A stretch of 64,000 nucleotides of DNA from assembly GCF_902686445.1 (NCBI RefSeq), contig NC_062215.1, forward strand, positions 26,372,750 through 26,436,749, written 5' to 3'. The position numbers were made by a program, and so were the translations under genes. Below are positions 34,601 to 44,396 of this stretch, piece after piece; the stretch's first letter is position 1; each line of letters starts with the position of its first letter. The notes under the pieces were generated by a model that saw only the letters and a program-made list of their open reading frames with translations, was not told the DNA's origin and searched no databases. Source of the DNA: Sciurus carolinensis (Eukaryota; Chordata; Mammalia; Rodentia; Sciuridae).

Positions 34601-37600
34601 TCAGTGGTTAAGCACCTCTGGATTCAATTCCTAGTATCAAAAAAAAGAAAAAAAAGTTGGCTTCTCCAATTCTTTCCAGAAAGTTACAAACATATCCTCA
34701 TGTGCTTAAAAAGGCATTGCACACAAACTTTAACTCCCAAGGCATTTAAAATGTGTACATCAATGACCAAAATTTTTCAAGAACAGATTCCTCTAACATA
34801 ACAGAGTCATTTAAGTATTTAATATTGTGCACATAAGAGGTGATTCTGCATACTCTAATAAAGGGCTATTATTTTAAGACTGTACCATAATGTAATTAGC
34901 ACATTGGCAAAAACTCCATTTTAACAGAAGTTTAAAGAATTTGGAGTTAGTAAATTCATCCCCAAGTGCCAAAGCTGAATGCATTTTACAGAAGGAAAAT
35001 ATTTTTTATCTTCTGTTTTGAAATGGCCTCAATTGCCAAATGCATAATGAACTAAGATAAATATCTTCAGAGCTTATAGCCAAACACAGATAAGATGAAG
35101 AACAGAACATATGTTCAACAGTGAGGATCAGGTCACTATCCTGGGACACACAATTATCTGGAAAGTTTATTTGGTTCCAGGAAAAAGCTGATTTGCCCTG
35201 GCGTACCTTAACAGCTTATAGAAAGCTAGTTTCTCTGGCTGGGTGGGAGCAACTCAACTGATGTTTTCTGAGTGGCATTCTATACTATTAATTAGAATTA
35301 GATGATCCCATCACACCTTCAAAGTCAGCTGCATCAATTTAGCAACATCCTAAGCAACTTGGTGAGACCCTGTCTTAAAATAAAAAATAAAAAGGGTTGG
35401 AGGTGTGTAGCTTAGTAGCAAAGCACACGTGGGTTTATGTCCCAGTACAAAATATATATATATATTATCCAGGTGCCTTTATGGTGTTCTCTATGACAAA
35501 ATGACTGCACATTTGGGGGAAACAGAGACTTTTTTTTTTTTTTTTTTTGCTGTGCTAGGGACTGAACTCAGAGCCTAGCACATGCTAGGCAAGCCCTCTA
35601 CCACTGAATTACATCTCCAGTGAACAGTCTTGATCTAGACTTCTAACTTATAAGTAAACTCCATGAAGATAATGAAGTATCTGGTAGGCACATACAGGAC
35701 TTAATTCTTATTAAGTAAACAAGGATAAGGTGGACACTGCTTAGAAGAGGCAAACTGCAGATTCGAGGCAAACTGCAGCCCTAGTTTGTTTGTGTGTAGA
35801 CGTCTGTGTCACAAGGCTTGAAAAGTGAATAATTATAAGAGAGCACTCAAAAATGAATAGGGCATGATTAGAAAAATGTACTCCCTTCTGGAAATAAAGT
35901 GCTTGCTTGCTAATAGTAAATCACTTGTTCATGCAAGCTGGAGTGTGAAGGAGGTAATTTACTTAGAGTGGGTCTCAGAGACTTGAAGAAACCAACTAGA
36001 CAGAACATCACCATATAAAGTGGGGTTAAGTCAACACGGTATGTCCCCCAGAGCCCTGGACCCTGAGTGATCATCATTTATGAGTCCAGAGCTGTATGGC
36101 TCTGGGCAGGCATAACCCACAGTCATTGCAGCCAGTTAATATTTTCAACCTCTTCATGAACCTTTATACTTGTCCCTTAAAGCCTAAGAGTATGCATGAC
36201 ACTTGAATTACAATTGATGTGGGAACTCTTATCTTTGAACTTCAACTCTTTAAACTTTACATTTGTAGTCAAAATATCCTATTAGTGCTGGGAAGTATTT
36301 CAGACTAGTGGCACTGGGCATCACTCATCACTGCTGAAATTGTGGTTACAGAGCAACCAAGAATTCAAGCAATCACAATTCTGCTTTTCCCAGGTGAAGA
36401 GTAAGTCTGGTTCTTTTGTTTTTTCGTGTACTGGTGATCACACCCAAGGGTGCTTTATCACTGAGTTATAGCCCTGACACTTTCTATTTTTTGAAACAGG
36501 TACTGGCTAAATTGCTGAGGGTGGCCTCAAACTTGCAATCCTCCTGCCTCAGCCTCCAGAGTTGCTGGGATTGCCAGACATGGCTAGGAGTAAGTCTTTT
36601 GAGGGCAGTTTTATATGCTATTACCCACCATCTTGCTTCATAATAAAATAGTATCAATAGTCAACACAAATAAAATCCTTTACATGCTGGACATTGTTCT
36701 AAAAACTCTACGTGTTAACTCATTTATTCAAAATAGTCCATGAGGAGCTGGGTACATGGCACATGCCTATAGTCCCAGCTACTTGCGAAGCTGAGGTGGG
36801 AGGATCACTTGAGGAGTTTGAGGCCAGCGTGGACAAAATAGCAAGACCCTGTCTCAAAAAAAAAAAAAAAAAAAAAGAAAAAAGAAGAAGGAGGAAAGAA
36901 AAAGTCGGGCCAGTGTTGCACACCTATTATCCTCCCAGCAACTCAGGAGGCAGAGGCAGGAGGATTGCAATTTCAAGCACAGGCTTTCAGCAACTTAGCA
37001 AAATCCTCAACAACCTAGTGAGACCCTATCTCAAAATAAAAAATAAAAAGGAATGGGGATGTGGCTCATATATAAAGCGCCCCTGAGTTCAATCCTCAGT
37101 ACCAAATAAATAAAATAATAAAATAATAAATTTTAAAAATGTTTAAATCCCACAAGGTGCCAGGTGCAGTGGCTCATGCCTGTAATCCCAGTGACTCAGA
37201 AGCTGAAGCAGGTGGATCACATTTTCAGAGTCAGCCTCAGCAACTTAGTTTGGTCCTAAGCAACTTAGTGAAATCCTGTCTCTAAATAAAAAGTAAAAAT
37301 AACAAAGAGCTGGGGATGTAGCTCAGTAGTTAAGTGCCCTTGGGTACAATGCCTGGTATACAAAAAAAAAAAAAAAAAAATCCACGAGGTAAGTACGATT
37401 ATCAACATTCCCCCAATTTTACAGATGAGGAAATCAGGAAGTCAGCAAATAAATAAGCAAAGCATGAAGTATGCCAGGAGGTGATCAAATGTTATAGGAG
37501 CAATAAAGCAGGGTAAGGGATTAGGGAATGACAGGTTGGGCAGGAGCTTTGTGCAATTTTAAGTTGAGGGACAAAAAGAGGTCTCACCACGAAGGGTAAC

Positions 37601-40600
37601 ATCTAAGCTAAGATTTGAACATTTGAACAACAAAGAGCAAACCATGTGGTATCTACAGGGGAAGAATTTTAGGAAAAGGAAAGACAAAATGCAGTTTTGT
37701 TTTGTTTTGTTTTGTTCTTTTTGGTACCTGAGTCTGAACTCAGGGGCACTTAAACACTGGGCCATATATCCCTAGCCCTTTTAATTTTTTATTTTGAGAT
37801 GGGGTCTCAAGTTGCTTAGCACTTCACTATATTGCTGAGGCTGCCCTAGAACTTTCAATCCTCCTGCTCCAGCCTCCCAAGTCACTGGGATTACAGGCAT
37901 GTGCCACACCATGCCCAAAATGCAAAGGTATTGATTCAGGACTGTGCCCAGTATTCTAGGAAAAGCAAGAAGGCAAGGGGAACAGGAAAAAATGTGAGCA
38001 AGGAGACACATCTCAAGAGATGAGGTAAGGTCGGGGACAGGGAATAAAAATTTGGTTTCTACTCAGAGTAAGATGGGAGCAACTGCAAGGTTCTGAGCAG
38101 AGTGAAATGAATGATCCAACTTGTTTTAAATAAAGATCTCTCTGGTCCCTGTGTTGAGAAGACTGCAGAAATAAGCAAGGAGCCTAATTAGAGAGCTACT
38201 GCTATATATAATTCAGTGAGATGAATGATGGTTGCTTTTTTGTTTTATTTACTTATTTATTTATTTATTTTTATGTGGTGCTGAGGATTGAACCCAGGGT
38301 CTCACACATGCCAGGCAAGCACTCTACCACTGAGCCACAACCCCACCCCAAGGATGGTGGCTTTAAACAGAGGAGAGAGAAGTGGTCAGCTTCTGACTAC
38401 GTCTGAAGGTGAAGCTGGCAGAATTGGCTAACTGACTACGTGTGGGACATGAGGGAAAGACAGGAGGCATGGAGGGCATCAAGCATTCTGAACGGGGCAC
38501 CTGAGAGACTGAGATGAGGAAGCAGAGACAGTATGAGGTTGTAGGGGGGACAGGGGAAACTAGGAACGCAATCTCGGCCATGTTGAGTTTGTCTATGAGA
38601 AGGTCACTTCAGGTTCACCTCACATTTCCTGAACACCAACCATGCCGGCATCATGCTAAGGAGGGTAAGGTCTGGCGTTAAGATGCCAGGTTCATTTTCC
38701 AGCTCTACCAGAAATTCATTTTCTGCACCTCCCTCCTCAGGAGACATTTTGAACAGTAAGGCAGCATTACTAAATTCTAAATTTAGTAATTTAGGGGCAT
38801 TTTGAAAATTGGGAAATTATTTAATATTTCTGGGCCTCAGTTTCTTCATCTGTAAAATGGAGAAAATAACAATAACTATGTCTCCAAGTAGTTGTGAAGA
38901 AGAGGATATAGGTAAAGTGCTCAGAACCACATCTGTGCTACAGAATAAATTCAATGTTATTTATATTATGCTTCTCTCACAACACTCTTCTGAAATAACT
39001 GGAAAATGAAGTGACTCAGACAAGGTCGCATAGCTAGGTAGGAATGAAAAAGAACCTGCAGGGAGACCCAAATTCATCTATTTCAATAGACATAACCACT
39101 CTGGTGCAGGCTATTGATGGTGGGGGAGGTTTTGGAAAGCGGGGCAGAATGGGTATGGGGACTCTGTACTTTTCATTCAATGTTGCTGTGAATCTAAAAC
39201 TGCTTTTAAAAAAATAAAATCTATTCAAAAAAAAAAAAAAAAAAACCTGCAGGGAAGACCAGGCTCATTCTTCCACATATACTTCTTCCCAGTGCCATAA
39301 AGGTACAGCTTTGAACCACAGAGCAATGCTCAGAAAAGTTACACAAACTACAACAAGTTTCTTTGCAAACACTTTTAAACAAAACAAAACAAGAAGGCAG
39401 TATCCACTGTTTATTGGCATTCTGGATAGCTATCCAAGCTGTTTTCTTTCAGAAAAGAAGGTATAGATTTGTCAGAAGTGAGGAAACTATGGGGTGCAGT
39501 CCTATAATCTCAGGAAGCTAAGGCAGGAGGATAGGCAAGTTCCAGGCCAGCCTGGGCAACTTAGGGATACCTGTCTCAATGGTTTAAAAAAAAAAAAAGA
39601 CTGGAGATGTTGCTTAGTGGTAAAGTCCCCCTGGGTTAAATCCTGAGTACCCCCCCAAACAAACAAAACAAAATAAAAACAAAAAGGAAGTGAGGAAACC
39701 TCAATTGTGGCCCTATCATATTAACAGTTGTGTGACTTGGAGCAAATTATTCTCTGGGGTTGAAACGGTTTCCATTGATTCCACTCTATCAAATAAAAAT
39801 AAACATCTGCAAACTCCCTTTAAATAAACTAAATAGTCTGATTAAACATTACATGAATCAAATAAATATTTAAATTGTAAAAGCAAAGAGGGCAGAACAA
39901 TACCACATTCAGTAACTTAAAGATTTGGCTAGGAGCACATCTTCAAATGAGACTCTAGCTGGAAAGGACCCAATCTACTGACATAAATCTAAAGCCTCGG
40001 ATGAAATTCTCTATAGCCAATTGTAAAAGAAAATAAAGCAAAACACTCTCTAGGATAAACAAACGAGTCTTCCCTCAACGGGCAGCTGCTACAGCTGCCC
40101 ATCACTGTTGCAGTGAGACAACAGAGGCAGAATAGTGATGCAAGCAGTAGGTTTTTGTTTGTTTTTGTCCTGGACTAAAGAAATCGTTTTAGTTGTTTAT
40201 GCTTTTAGCTCAGCACGAGATGTTCTTCAGAGGCACCTCAGGCAAAATAATTCAATTTGGGGGAGTTCCAGCGCCGAATCGCTGAGAATCAGAGCCTCCA
40301 GCAACATTCTGGCCAAATTAGCCAGGGAGCGCCAGGGCTCTCGGGGTGGACGACGTAGGCCGGGATTTGAGCACGTCGCACTCTTGACTGCACGAAGTAG
40401 GGGGACAAAGCTGGCCTCCAGAGGGCACAACCTGAGAGGCCCGAGGCACCAGGCCTCACTTTAGCCCGGGGTCGGGGGCAGCTCCGGGCCCTGGTCGCCC
40501 CACGCCCGAGGCCCGCTGTCCTGACCTTAGGCCTCCCCCGCTACCCACTTACCAGCCGTTGACCTCATTTTGGGAGTTCACATCCACCCCGCTCTCCACC

Positions 40601-40686
40601 AGTTTCTGCACCTCCCGAATGTCCCCCAGGGCCGCGGCCTCCCGCAGCCTCTCCTGCTGCTCCTTCTGCTCCAGGAGGGCGCTCAT
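28509..40686 (-). CDS. ANKRD40: ANKRD40, complete coding region in five exons
   Basis: Ankyrin-repeat protein of poorly known function. Joining 40686-40553, 33458-33310, 32341-31856, 29460-29279 and 28655-28509 gives 1098 bp, 365 residues plus stop (human 368). Residues about 10-75 form two ankyrin repeats (REAAALGDIREVQKLVESG, then TCLHWACKRNHGQVVSYLLQSGADKE). A short acidic tract (EEDDNDDD) follows, then a Pro/Ser-rich disordered middle encoded by exon 3, and a conserved C-terminal domain (LVLKVRIQNPSLRENDFIEIELD to VEKIRKLPN) across exons 4-5. All junctions are GT-AG in the orientation of the gene. The ATG has A at -3. Human starts MNALLEQKE and this copy MSALLEQKE. The acidic tract is a few Asp shorter than in human, which accounts for most of the length difference. 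Confidence 0.97.
28656..29278 (-). other. ANKRD40: ANKRD40 intron 4
   Basis: 0.6 kb, apparently single-copy, no repeat recognised. Donor GTAAGA. Confidence 0.85.
29279..29460 (-). CDS. ANKRD40: ANKRD40 exon 4
   Basis: 182 bp. It completes Glu, then encodes LVLKVRIQNPSLRENDFIEIELD and ends NTLLRK on a codon boundary. SCCELGV replaces human CCCELGV. Confidence 0.97.
29800..29930 (+). repeat. ID SINE with extended tail and target duplication
   Basis: Complete ID body, A-rich spacer, then the GTGTCCATCTACAAC tail. The duplication AAATACACATGAG is present before (about 29785-29797) and after (about 29933-29944). Confidence 0.9.
30006..30330 (+). repeat. Dimeric SINE plus ID fragment
   Basis: B1-ID dimer at 30006-30235 (GGTGCAGTGGCGCACGCCTG), followed at 30243 by a partial ID ending in a 23-nt A run. 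Confidence 0.85.
30900..31800 (+). repeat. Old L1 (L1M-type) 3' region, split by a SINE
   Basis: Wording such as TTTGATAATTGTACTGAAGT and AAAGAATATCCTTGTTCCTA is typical of L1M 3' UTRs. The B1-ID SINE at 31247-31440 interrupts it. Confidence 0.6.
31247..31440 (+). repeat. B1-ID dimeric SINE
   Basis: GGTGCAGTGGCACATGCCTG start, right half GGGGCTGAGGATGTAGTTCA, A-rich end. Confidence 0.85.
31856..32341 (-). CDS. ANKRD40: ANKRD40 exon 3
   Basis: 486 bp. It completes Val, then encodes the acidic tract, PQLKKESELPFVPNYLANPAF and a long Pro/Ser-rich region through FQPFFFTGTFPFNMQ. It ends one base into a Glu codon. Confidence 0.97.
32395..32590 (+). repeat. B1-ID dimeric SINE
   Basis: CAGTGGTGCACGCTTC start, ID half GGGGATGTGGCTCAGTGATA. 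Confidence 0.8.
32877..33003 (+). repeat. ID SINE with extended tail
   Basis: TGGCTTAATGGCAGAGCGCT body, then AAAGGTACTG and TGTCCATCTACAAC. Confidence 0.85.
33020..33240 (+). repeat. B1-ID dimeric SINE
   Basis: GCGCAGTGGCACATGCCTGT start and TTCAATCCCCAGTACC plus A run at the end. Confidence 0.85.
33310..33458 (-). CDS. ANKRD40: ANKRD40 exon 2
   Basis: 149 bp. It completes Trp, then encodes TCLHWACKRNHGQVVSYLLQ, SGADKEILTTKGEMPVQLTS and RREIRKIMG (second ankyrin repeat). Donor GTGAGT. Confidence 0.97.
33560..34030 (+). repeat. SINE cluster
   Basis: B1-ID dimer 33560-33760, ID 33761-33853 and diverged ID 33941-34030, all forward. Confidence 0.75.
34440..34655 (+). repeat. B1-ID dimeric SINE
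   Basis: GGCATGGCATATGCCTGTAA start and right half GAGGGTGTGGTTCAGTGG. Confidence 0.85.
35316..35466 (+). repeat. 5'-truncated B1-ID SINE
   Basis: Begins inside the left half (CAAAGTCAGCTGCATCAA) and ends with an AT dinucleotide run. Confidence 0.7.
35530..35622 (-). repeat. ID SINE
   Basis: T run, then GCTAGGGACTGAACTCAGAG and CCACTGAATTACATCTCCAG. Confidence 0.85.
36417..36590 (-). repeat. B1-ID dimeric SINE
   Basis: Reverse ID half then AAATTGCTGAGGGTGGCCTC and GCTGGGATTGCCAGACATGG. Confidence 0.75.
36665..37450 (+). repeat. MIR element split by three SINEs
   Basis: MIR wording up to 36745 (GGACATTGTTCTAAAAACTC) resumes at 37381 (GGTAAGTACGATTATCAACA, TTTTACAGATGAGGAAATCA). Between lie an Alu/B1-like monomer (36746-36904) and two B1-ID dimers (36905-37146, 37158-37380), all forward. 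Confidence 0.75.
37696..37918 (-). repeat. B1-ID dimeric SINE
   Basis: TGTTTTGTTTTGTTTTG start, reverse ID, then GTCACTGGGATTACAGGCAT. AAAATGCA on both sides fits a target duplication. Confidence 0.85.
38240..38347 (-). repeat. ID SINE
   Basis: TTTA repeat start, TGTGGTGCTGAGGATTGAAC, then CCACTGAGCCACAACCCCAC. Confidence 0.85.
38680..38965 (+). repeat. MIR SINE
   Basis: GGGCCTCAGTTTCTTCATCT, GTAAAATGGAGAAAATAAC and GTAAAGTGCTCAGAACCAC are classic MIR segments. Confidence 0.75.
39115..39245 (+). repeat. L1 (L1M-type) 3' tail
   Basis: GGGACTCTGTACTTTTCATTC and GAATCTAAAACTGCTTTTAA, then A-rich tail; compare 49745-49850. Confidence 0.55.
39488..39690 (+). repeat. B1-ID dimeric SINE
   Basis: GGGGTGCAGTCCTATAATCT start, ID half GACTGGAGATGTTGCTTAGT. 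Confidence 0.75.
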
Positions 40687-41010
40687 CTTCCACTCGGCCG
40701 CAGGCCCCCGGCCGCCCCGCCCCGGGCCTCTCAGCGCCGCCGCCGCCTCCGCGGCCCGCTCCCGGCCATGGGGAGGGAGCGCTGGGCTCGGCCGCCCGGC
40801 TCGCGCCGCCGCCCGCGCCCCGCCCGGGCCCGTGCTCCCTCCCGCCCGCCGCCCGAGGCTCCCCAGGTGCTCCCGGCCGGCAGGCCCAGGCCGCCTCCCC
40901 CGCCGCGCCTCCGGAGGCCGGCTCCGGGGGATCCTATTCAGTGTGACAACCCTGACCCAGATATTTTTCGTTCCGACCCGCGGCCCCGCCGCCCCGGCCG
41001 GCTGTTTATG
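40440..41010. promoter_or_regulatory. ANKRD40: CpG island and ANKRD40 promoter
   Basis: Very GC- and CpG-rich DNA spans coding exon 1 and its upstream side. It drops abruptly to AT-rich DNA near 41010-41040, so transcription probably starts inside the island. No TATA box is obvious. Confidence 0.8.
40553..40686 (-). CDS. ANKRD40: ANKRD40 exon 1 (coding part)
   Basis: 134 bp from ATG. It encodes MSALLEQKEQQERLREAAAL, GDIREVQKLVESGVDVNSQN and EVNG plus two bases of Trp. Donor GTAAGT. The frame stays open upstream but with no further ATG. Confidence 0.97.
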
Positions 41011-41047
41011 TAACTGCTGCACAATATTATCTGTGGTGATTCACTGG

Positions 41048-41057
41048 CTATTTTTAG
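41048..41057 (+). promoter_or_regulatory. MEF2-type motif upstream of ANKRD40
   Basis: CTATTTTTAG matches the MEF2 consensus exactly. It lies about 360 bp upstream of the ANKRD40 ATG at the island edge. Motif match only. Confidence 0.35.
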
Positions 41058-42137
41058 ACCTCCCTACCCCGCAGCTCCGAGGGAGGAGGACAGACACATG
41101 AAAGGAGAAAAAAGCATATTTCAGAGCCAGAAAAGCCTTATCCTCTGCTGCAAGCTGTTTACCAGGCATCAGAAATAATGGGTGGGTTGTTTTTCTTTTC
41201 CAGTTTGGTTAGCTCTTTTTCCTTATCTGAGCCAACTCTTGCCCAGCAGGATGGGGAAATGGGCTGAAAATGATCCCAATGGAATATGGCCATTATTGCA
41301 GAGATAGATTACACTGTTCTTTCTTATTTTTGACAGTACTTGGGACCATGCAGTTAGAATATTTATTTCAATGTTGTTGTTTTAAGTCTTATTTTAGACA
41401 GGAATTTCTCCTAACTTGACTTTCGGGGGAAAAAAAATAGTAACATTGTAATTACCGTTTATAAGCTGTAATTTTTTATTGCTTATTAGTCATAAGCAAT
41501 TACTCTTCATGAAGACCATTAAGGAAAAAAGAAAGGAGAAACAAACAAAAAAACACCTAAGAGGTTTTGGAGTCATCCTAGTCCAGGGATCACAAGTGCT
41601 GGGAGTAGGCCATGGTGTGTTTACAAATAGCAGTTTGCTGGACTCCTTGTCTAATTTATCTAACGAGGCTCAGAATCTCCCTCAGTTGGCACCGTTTTAC
41701 TACCCAGCCAGAGCAAAAGAAAATATTGTTTTGCTGAACCGAGATATCTTGGAGAGAACCTCCGAAGTGGCACAGGATGGAACTTTGCAGATGGGGTGAA
41801 AGGATTAAGGAAATAGCCCCCAGGAGGCAGAAAGGAAGACCTGAACAAAAGAGATGAAATAGGAAGGGACAAATTTAGGCATGGAGTCATCTCTTGGGGC
41901 TGCCAGAGTCTGCACAGCAAGCATTTTTCTTGCTACCATTTAGGAAAAACCAATGTCTGTTTATTATGATACAGTAATTCACACAGTACACACTGCACAC
42001 CAGGTGGTGCTGAATATAAACTGACTAAACACTTCAATTGACCCCCATGGCAAATTGGAACGCTGCTTGAGCTTACATTTTTTATTGTTCCTCCAATTTA
42101 AATTTAAGTCTCAGATTCAGCATGAGACTCCATCTGA

Positions 42138-42291
42138 AGCTGACATGCAAGGCACTGAAATTAGGTCCTTTATCCTTTAACACAATTTGAGTGACATGGG
42201 AAGAAGTAGTAGCCTTTGAAAAAAAAGAAAAAGAAAAACAGTTTTTAAACTGATAGTCTTGCCAGACACAATGGTGCATGCCTGTAATCCC
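42138..42291 (+). repeat. Inverted duplication, arm 1
   Basis: Reverse-complement match to 44397-44554. Shared blocks include the CCCATGTCACTCAA segment, a GTGTTAAAG-ATAAAGGACCTAATT segment, GACTATCAGTTT and the adjoining end of a SINE. Confidence 0.8.
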
Positions 42292-42427
42292 AATCACTCA
42301 GAAGACTGAGGAAGGAGTATCCCAAATTCATGGCTATCCTGAGCAATTTAGCAAGACACAAAATCCTGTCTTGGAATTAAAAAAAAAAAAAAAATGTTAA
42401 AGAGTTGGAGATATAGCTCAATGGTAG

Positions 42428-42826
42428 TGTTGGGAGAAACAGACCCCAAGAAGCAGCAAGCAACACTCGGAGAGAACTTCAAACTTTATTTTACGCCAGC
42501 GGGCCCAGAGAACAAACTCCAAATTCTGAGCCCTCATCCAACAGTTTCTCACAACATTTATTGGTTATTTGGCATTCTCTTAGACCCATTCTATCATTGG
42601 GGCTTTTTTCTCCTTTTAAAAAAAAAAAAATTCTTAGACATGGTGGTGCACGCTTGTAACCCCAGCGGCTCAGGAGGCTGAGGCAGGAGGATCACGAGTT
42701 CAAAGCCAGCCTCAACAAAAGCAAGGCTCTAAGCAACTCAGTGAGACCCTGTCTCTAAATAAAATACAAAATAGGACTGGGGATGTGACTCAGTGGTCTA
42801 GTGCCTGGAGTTCAATCCCTGGTACC

Positions 42827-42859
<33 letters not shown>

Positions 42860-43217
42860 GAAAGAAAAAAATTTCCCAATCTACTCAGTTGAAGGCCTTA
42901 GGCAGGGTCTCTAACATAAAGCCTGCTTACAGAAACAGATAAGAAGAAATGGCTTTTTTCACAGGCATCTGTTAAATCTCCAGCCTTGAAAGCCTGCCGC
43001 AGGGGTGTTTGCATTTCAAGAGGAGATAGTCAGACTCCTAGGACTGACTACCAGGCATTTACAAGCAAAAGGCAGGGACCCGCGGTTAATTAGGCTTGCT
43101 GAAGCTGAAGAAAAGCTGAGAGAGGGCAGGGGAACTGACCCTTACTCCAGGCATTGGTTTCTTACCATAATGTTTTTATAATTTCATTTCACAACCACAT
43201 CTGGTTTTGCCATCACA
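42428..43217 (-). mobile_element. Solo LTR of an endogenous retrovirus, interrupted by a SINE
   Basis: The unit starts TGTTGGGAGAAAC and ends CATCACA (plus strand); the ends are imperfect inverted repeats of TG...CA type. On the minus strand an AATAAA precedes a short terminal segment ending in AACA, as in R-U5. A 4-bp GTAG/ATAG pair flanks it. It is about 530 bp without the inserted SINE. No retroviral coding sequence is present on either side. The class is not certain. Confidence 0.65.
42632..42872 (+). repeat. B1-ID SINE inside the LTR
   Basis: ATGGTGGTGCACGCTTGTAA start, ID half GGGGATGTGACTCAGTGG, tail evolving into AAAAG repeats at about 42838-42866. Confidence 0.85.
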
Positions 43218-43317
43218 ATAGAACATTACCTAGTATGTGTGAGGCCGAGTTCAATCCCCGGGACTGCAAGAAAATAAGATTAATAGTGACTACACCCCAA
43301 AATCTATGAGTGCTTTC

Positions 43318-43752
43318 TTTCTGGGGAGGGGGGTCCTGGGAATTGAACCCAGGGGCACTCTACCACTGAGCTGCAGCCCCTATTCTTATTTATTTATTTA
43401 TTTATTTGATATCAAAGATTGAACCCAAGGGCGCTCATCCACTGAGTCACATCCCCAGCCCTTTTTATTATTATTTTTTTTATTTTGAAACAGGGTCTCA
43501 CTAGATTGCTTACAGCCTCCACTAAATTGCTGAGGTTAGCTTCAAATCTGCAATCCTCCTGCCTCAGCCTCCTGAGCTGCTAGGATTACAGGTGTGCACT
43601 ACCACACTTGGTCTAACCCTGCTTACTTTGAAACAGAGTCTCCCTAAATTGCTGAGGTTCTAAGCTCCTGACACTGATCTTGATTTTGTGATCTTCCTGA
43701 CCCAGTCTCCTATGTCTCTAGGCTTACAGGCATGGGCCACTGTGCCCAGCCT
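43318..43752 (-). repeat. Reverse SINE split by a second reverse SINE
   Basis: The outer SINE occupies 43318-43380 and 43620-43752, flanked by CTATGAGTGCTTTCTT and CTATGAGTTCTTTTGT. The inner SINE is 43384-43615 with a TTTA-repeat start. Confidence 0.8.
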
Positions 43753-43779
43753 ATGAGTTCTTTTGTAAGTTTCATATCC

Positions 43780-44168
43780 CCAAGTCCCCAGTCTTTTTTA
43801 TTCTTTATTTTGAAACAGGGTCTTGCTAAATTGCTGAGGATCTTGTTAAATTGCTAAGGCTGAGCTGGGTGCAGTGGTACACACCTGTAATACCAGTGGC
43901 TAGGGGAGGCTGAGGCAGGAGGATTGCAAATTCAAGGCCTCAGCAATTTAGTGAGGCCCTAAGCAATTTAGTGAGACCCTGTCTCAAAATAAAAAATGAA
44001 AAAGGACTGGGGATGTGGCTCAGTGTAAATTACCCCCAGGTTAAATCCCCCGTACTCCCCAAAATAAAAAAATTTAAAAATTTGCTAAGGCTGGCTTTGA
44101 ATTTATGATCCTTCTGTCTCAGCTTCCCAAACTGCTGGGATTACAGGTGTGTACCACCTGACCTGGCT
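43780..44168 (-). repeat. Reverse SINE split by a forward SINE
   Basis: The forward B1-ID SINE at 43863-44080 is flanked by the perfect duplication TTGCTAAGGCTG inside the older reverse element. Confidence 0.85.
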
Positions 44169-44202
44169 TATTAAATTTTCTTTCCTTAAAAGGATAATAG
44201 CA

Positions 44203-44382
44203 TAGGCCCAGTGCAGTGGCACACACCTATTGTCCCAAGTTGAGGCTGGAGAATTCCAAGTTTGAGGCCAGCCTCAGCAATTTAGAGAGACCCTGTCTCA
44301 AAATTAAAAATAAAAGGGGCTGGGGATGTTACTCAGTGGTTGAGTGCCTCTGGATTTGATCCACACTACGAAAATAAAAATA
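44203..44382 (+). repeat. B1-ID SINE with perfect target duplication
   Basis: AAAGGATAATAGCAT occurs immediately before (to 44205) and after (from about 44382). Confidence 0.85.
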
Positions 44383-44396
44383 AAGGATAATAGCAT

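Larger units (their letters stand above)
37455..38430 (-). repeat. L2-like fragment interrupted by SINEs
   Basis: Reverse-L2 wording (AATAAAGCAGGGTAAGGGAT; TTCTGAGCAGAGTGAAATGA) resumes after a reverse B1-ID SINE (37696-37918) and again after a reverse ID (38240-38347). Confidence 0.55.
33459..40552 (-). other. ANKRD40: ANKRD40 intron 1
   Basis: 7.1 kb, the largest ANKRD40 intron. It is a mix of squirrel SINEs, MIR and L2 pieces (listed separately) and AT-rich single-copy stretches at 34660-35300, 35640-36410 and 39700-40440 in which I recognise nothing. Confidence 0.85.
42262..43275 (+). repeat. B1-ID SINE split by a solo LTR
   Basis: The SINE reads to CTCAATGGTAG at 42427 and resumes at about 43218 with AACATTACCTAGTATGTGTG, then GTTCAATCCCC. 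Confidence 0.8.

Noticed and set aside
40559..41101. 180-codon plus-strand frame opposite ANKRD40 exon 1
   Set aside because: Antisense shadow of the CpG island and of the real exon.
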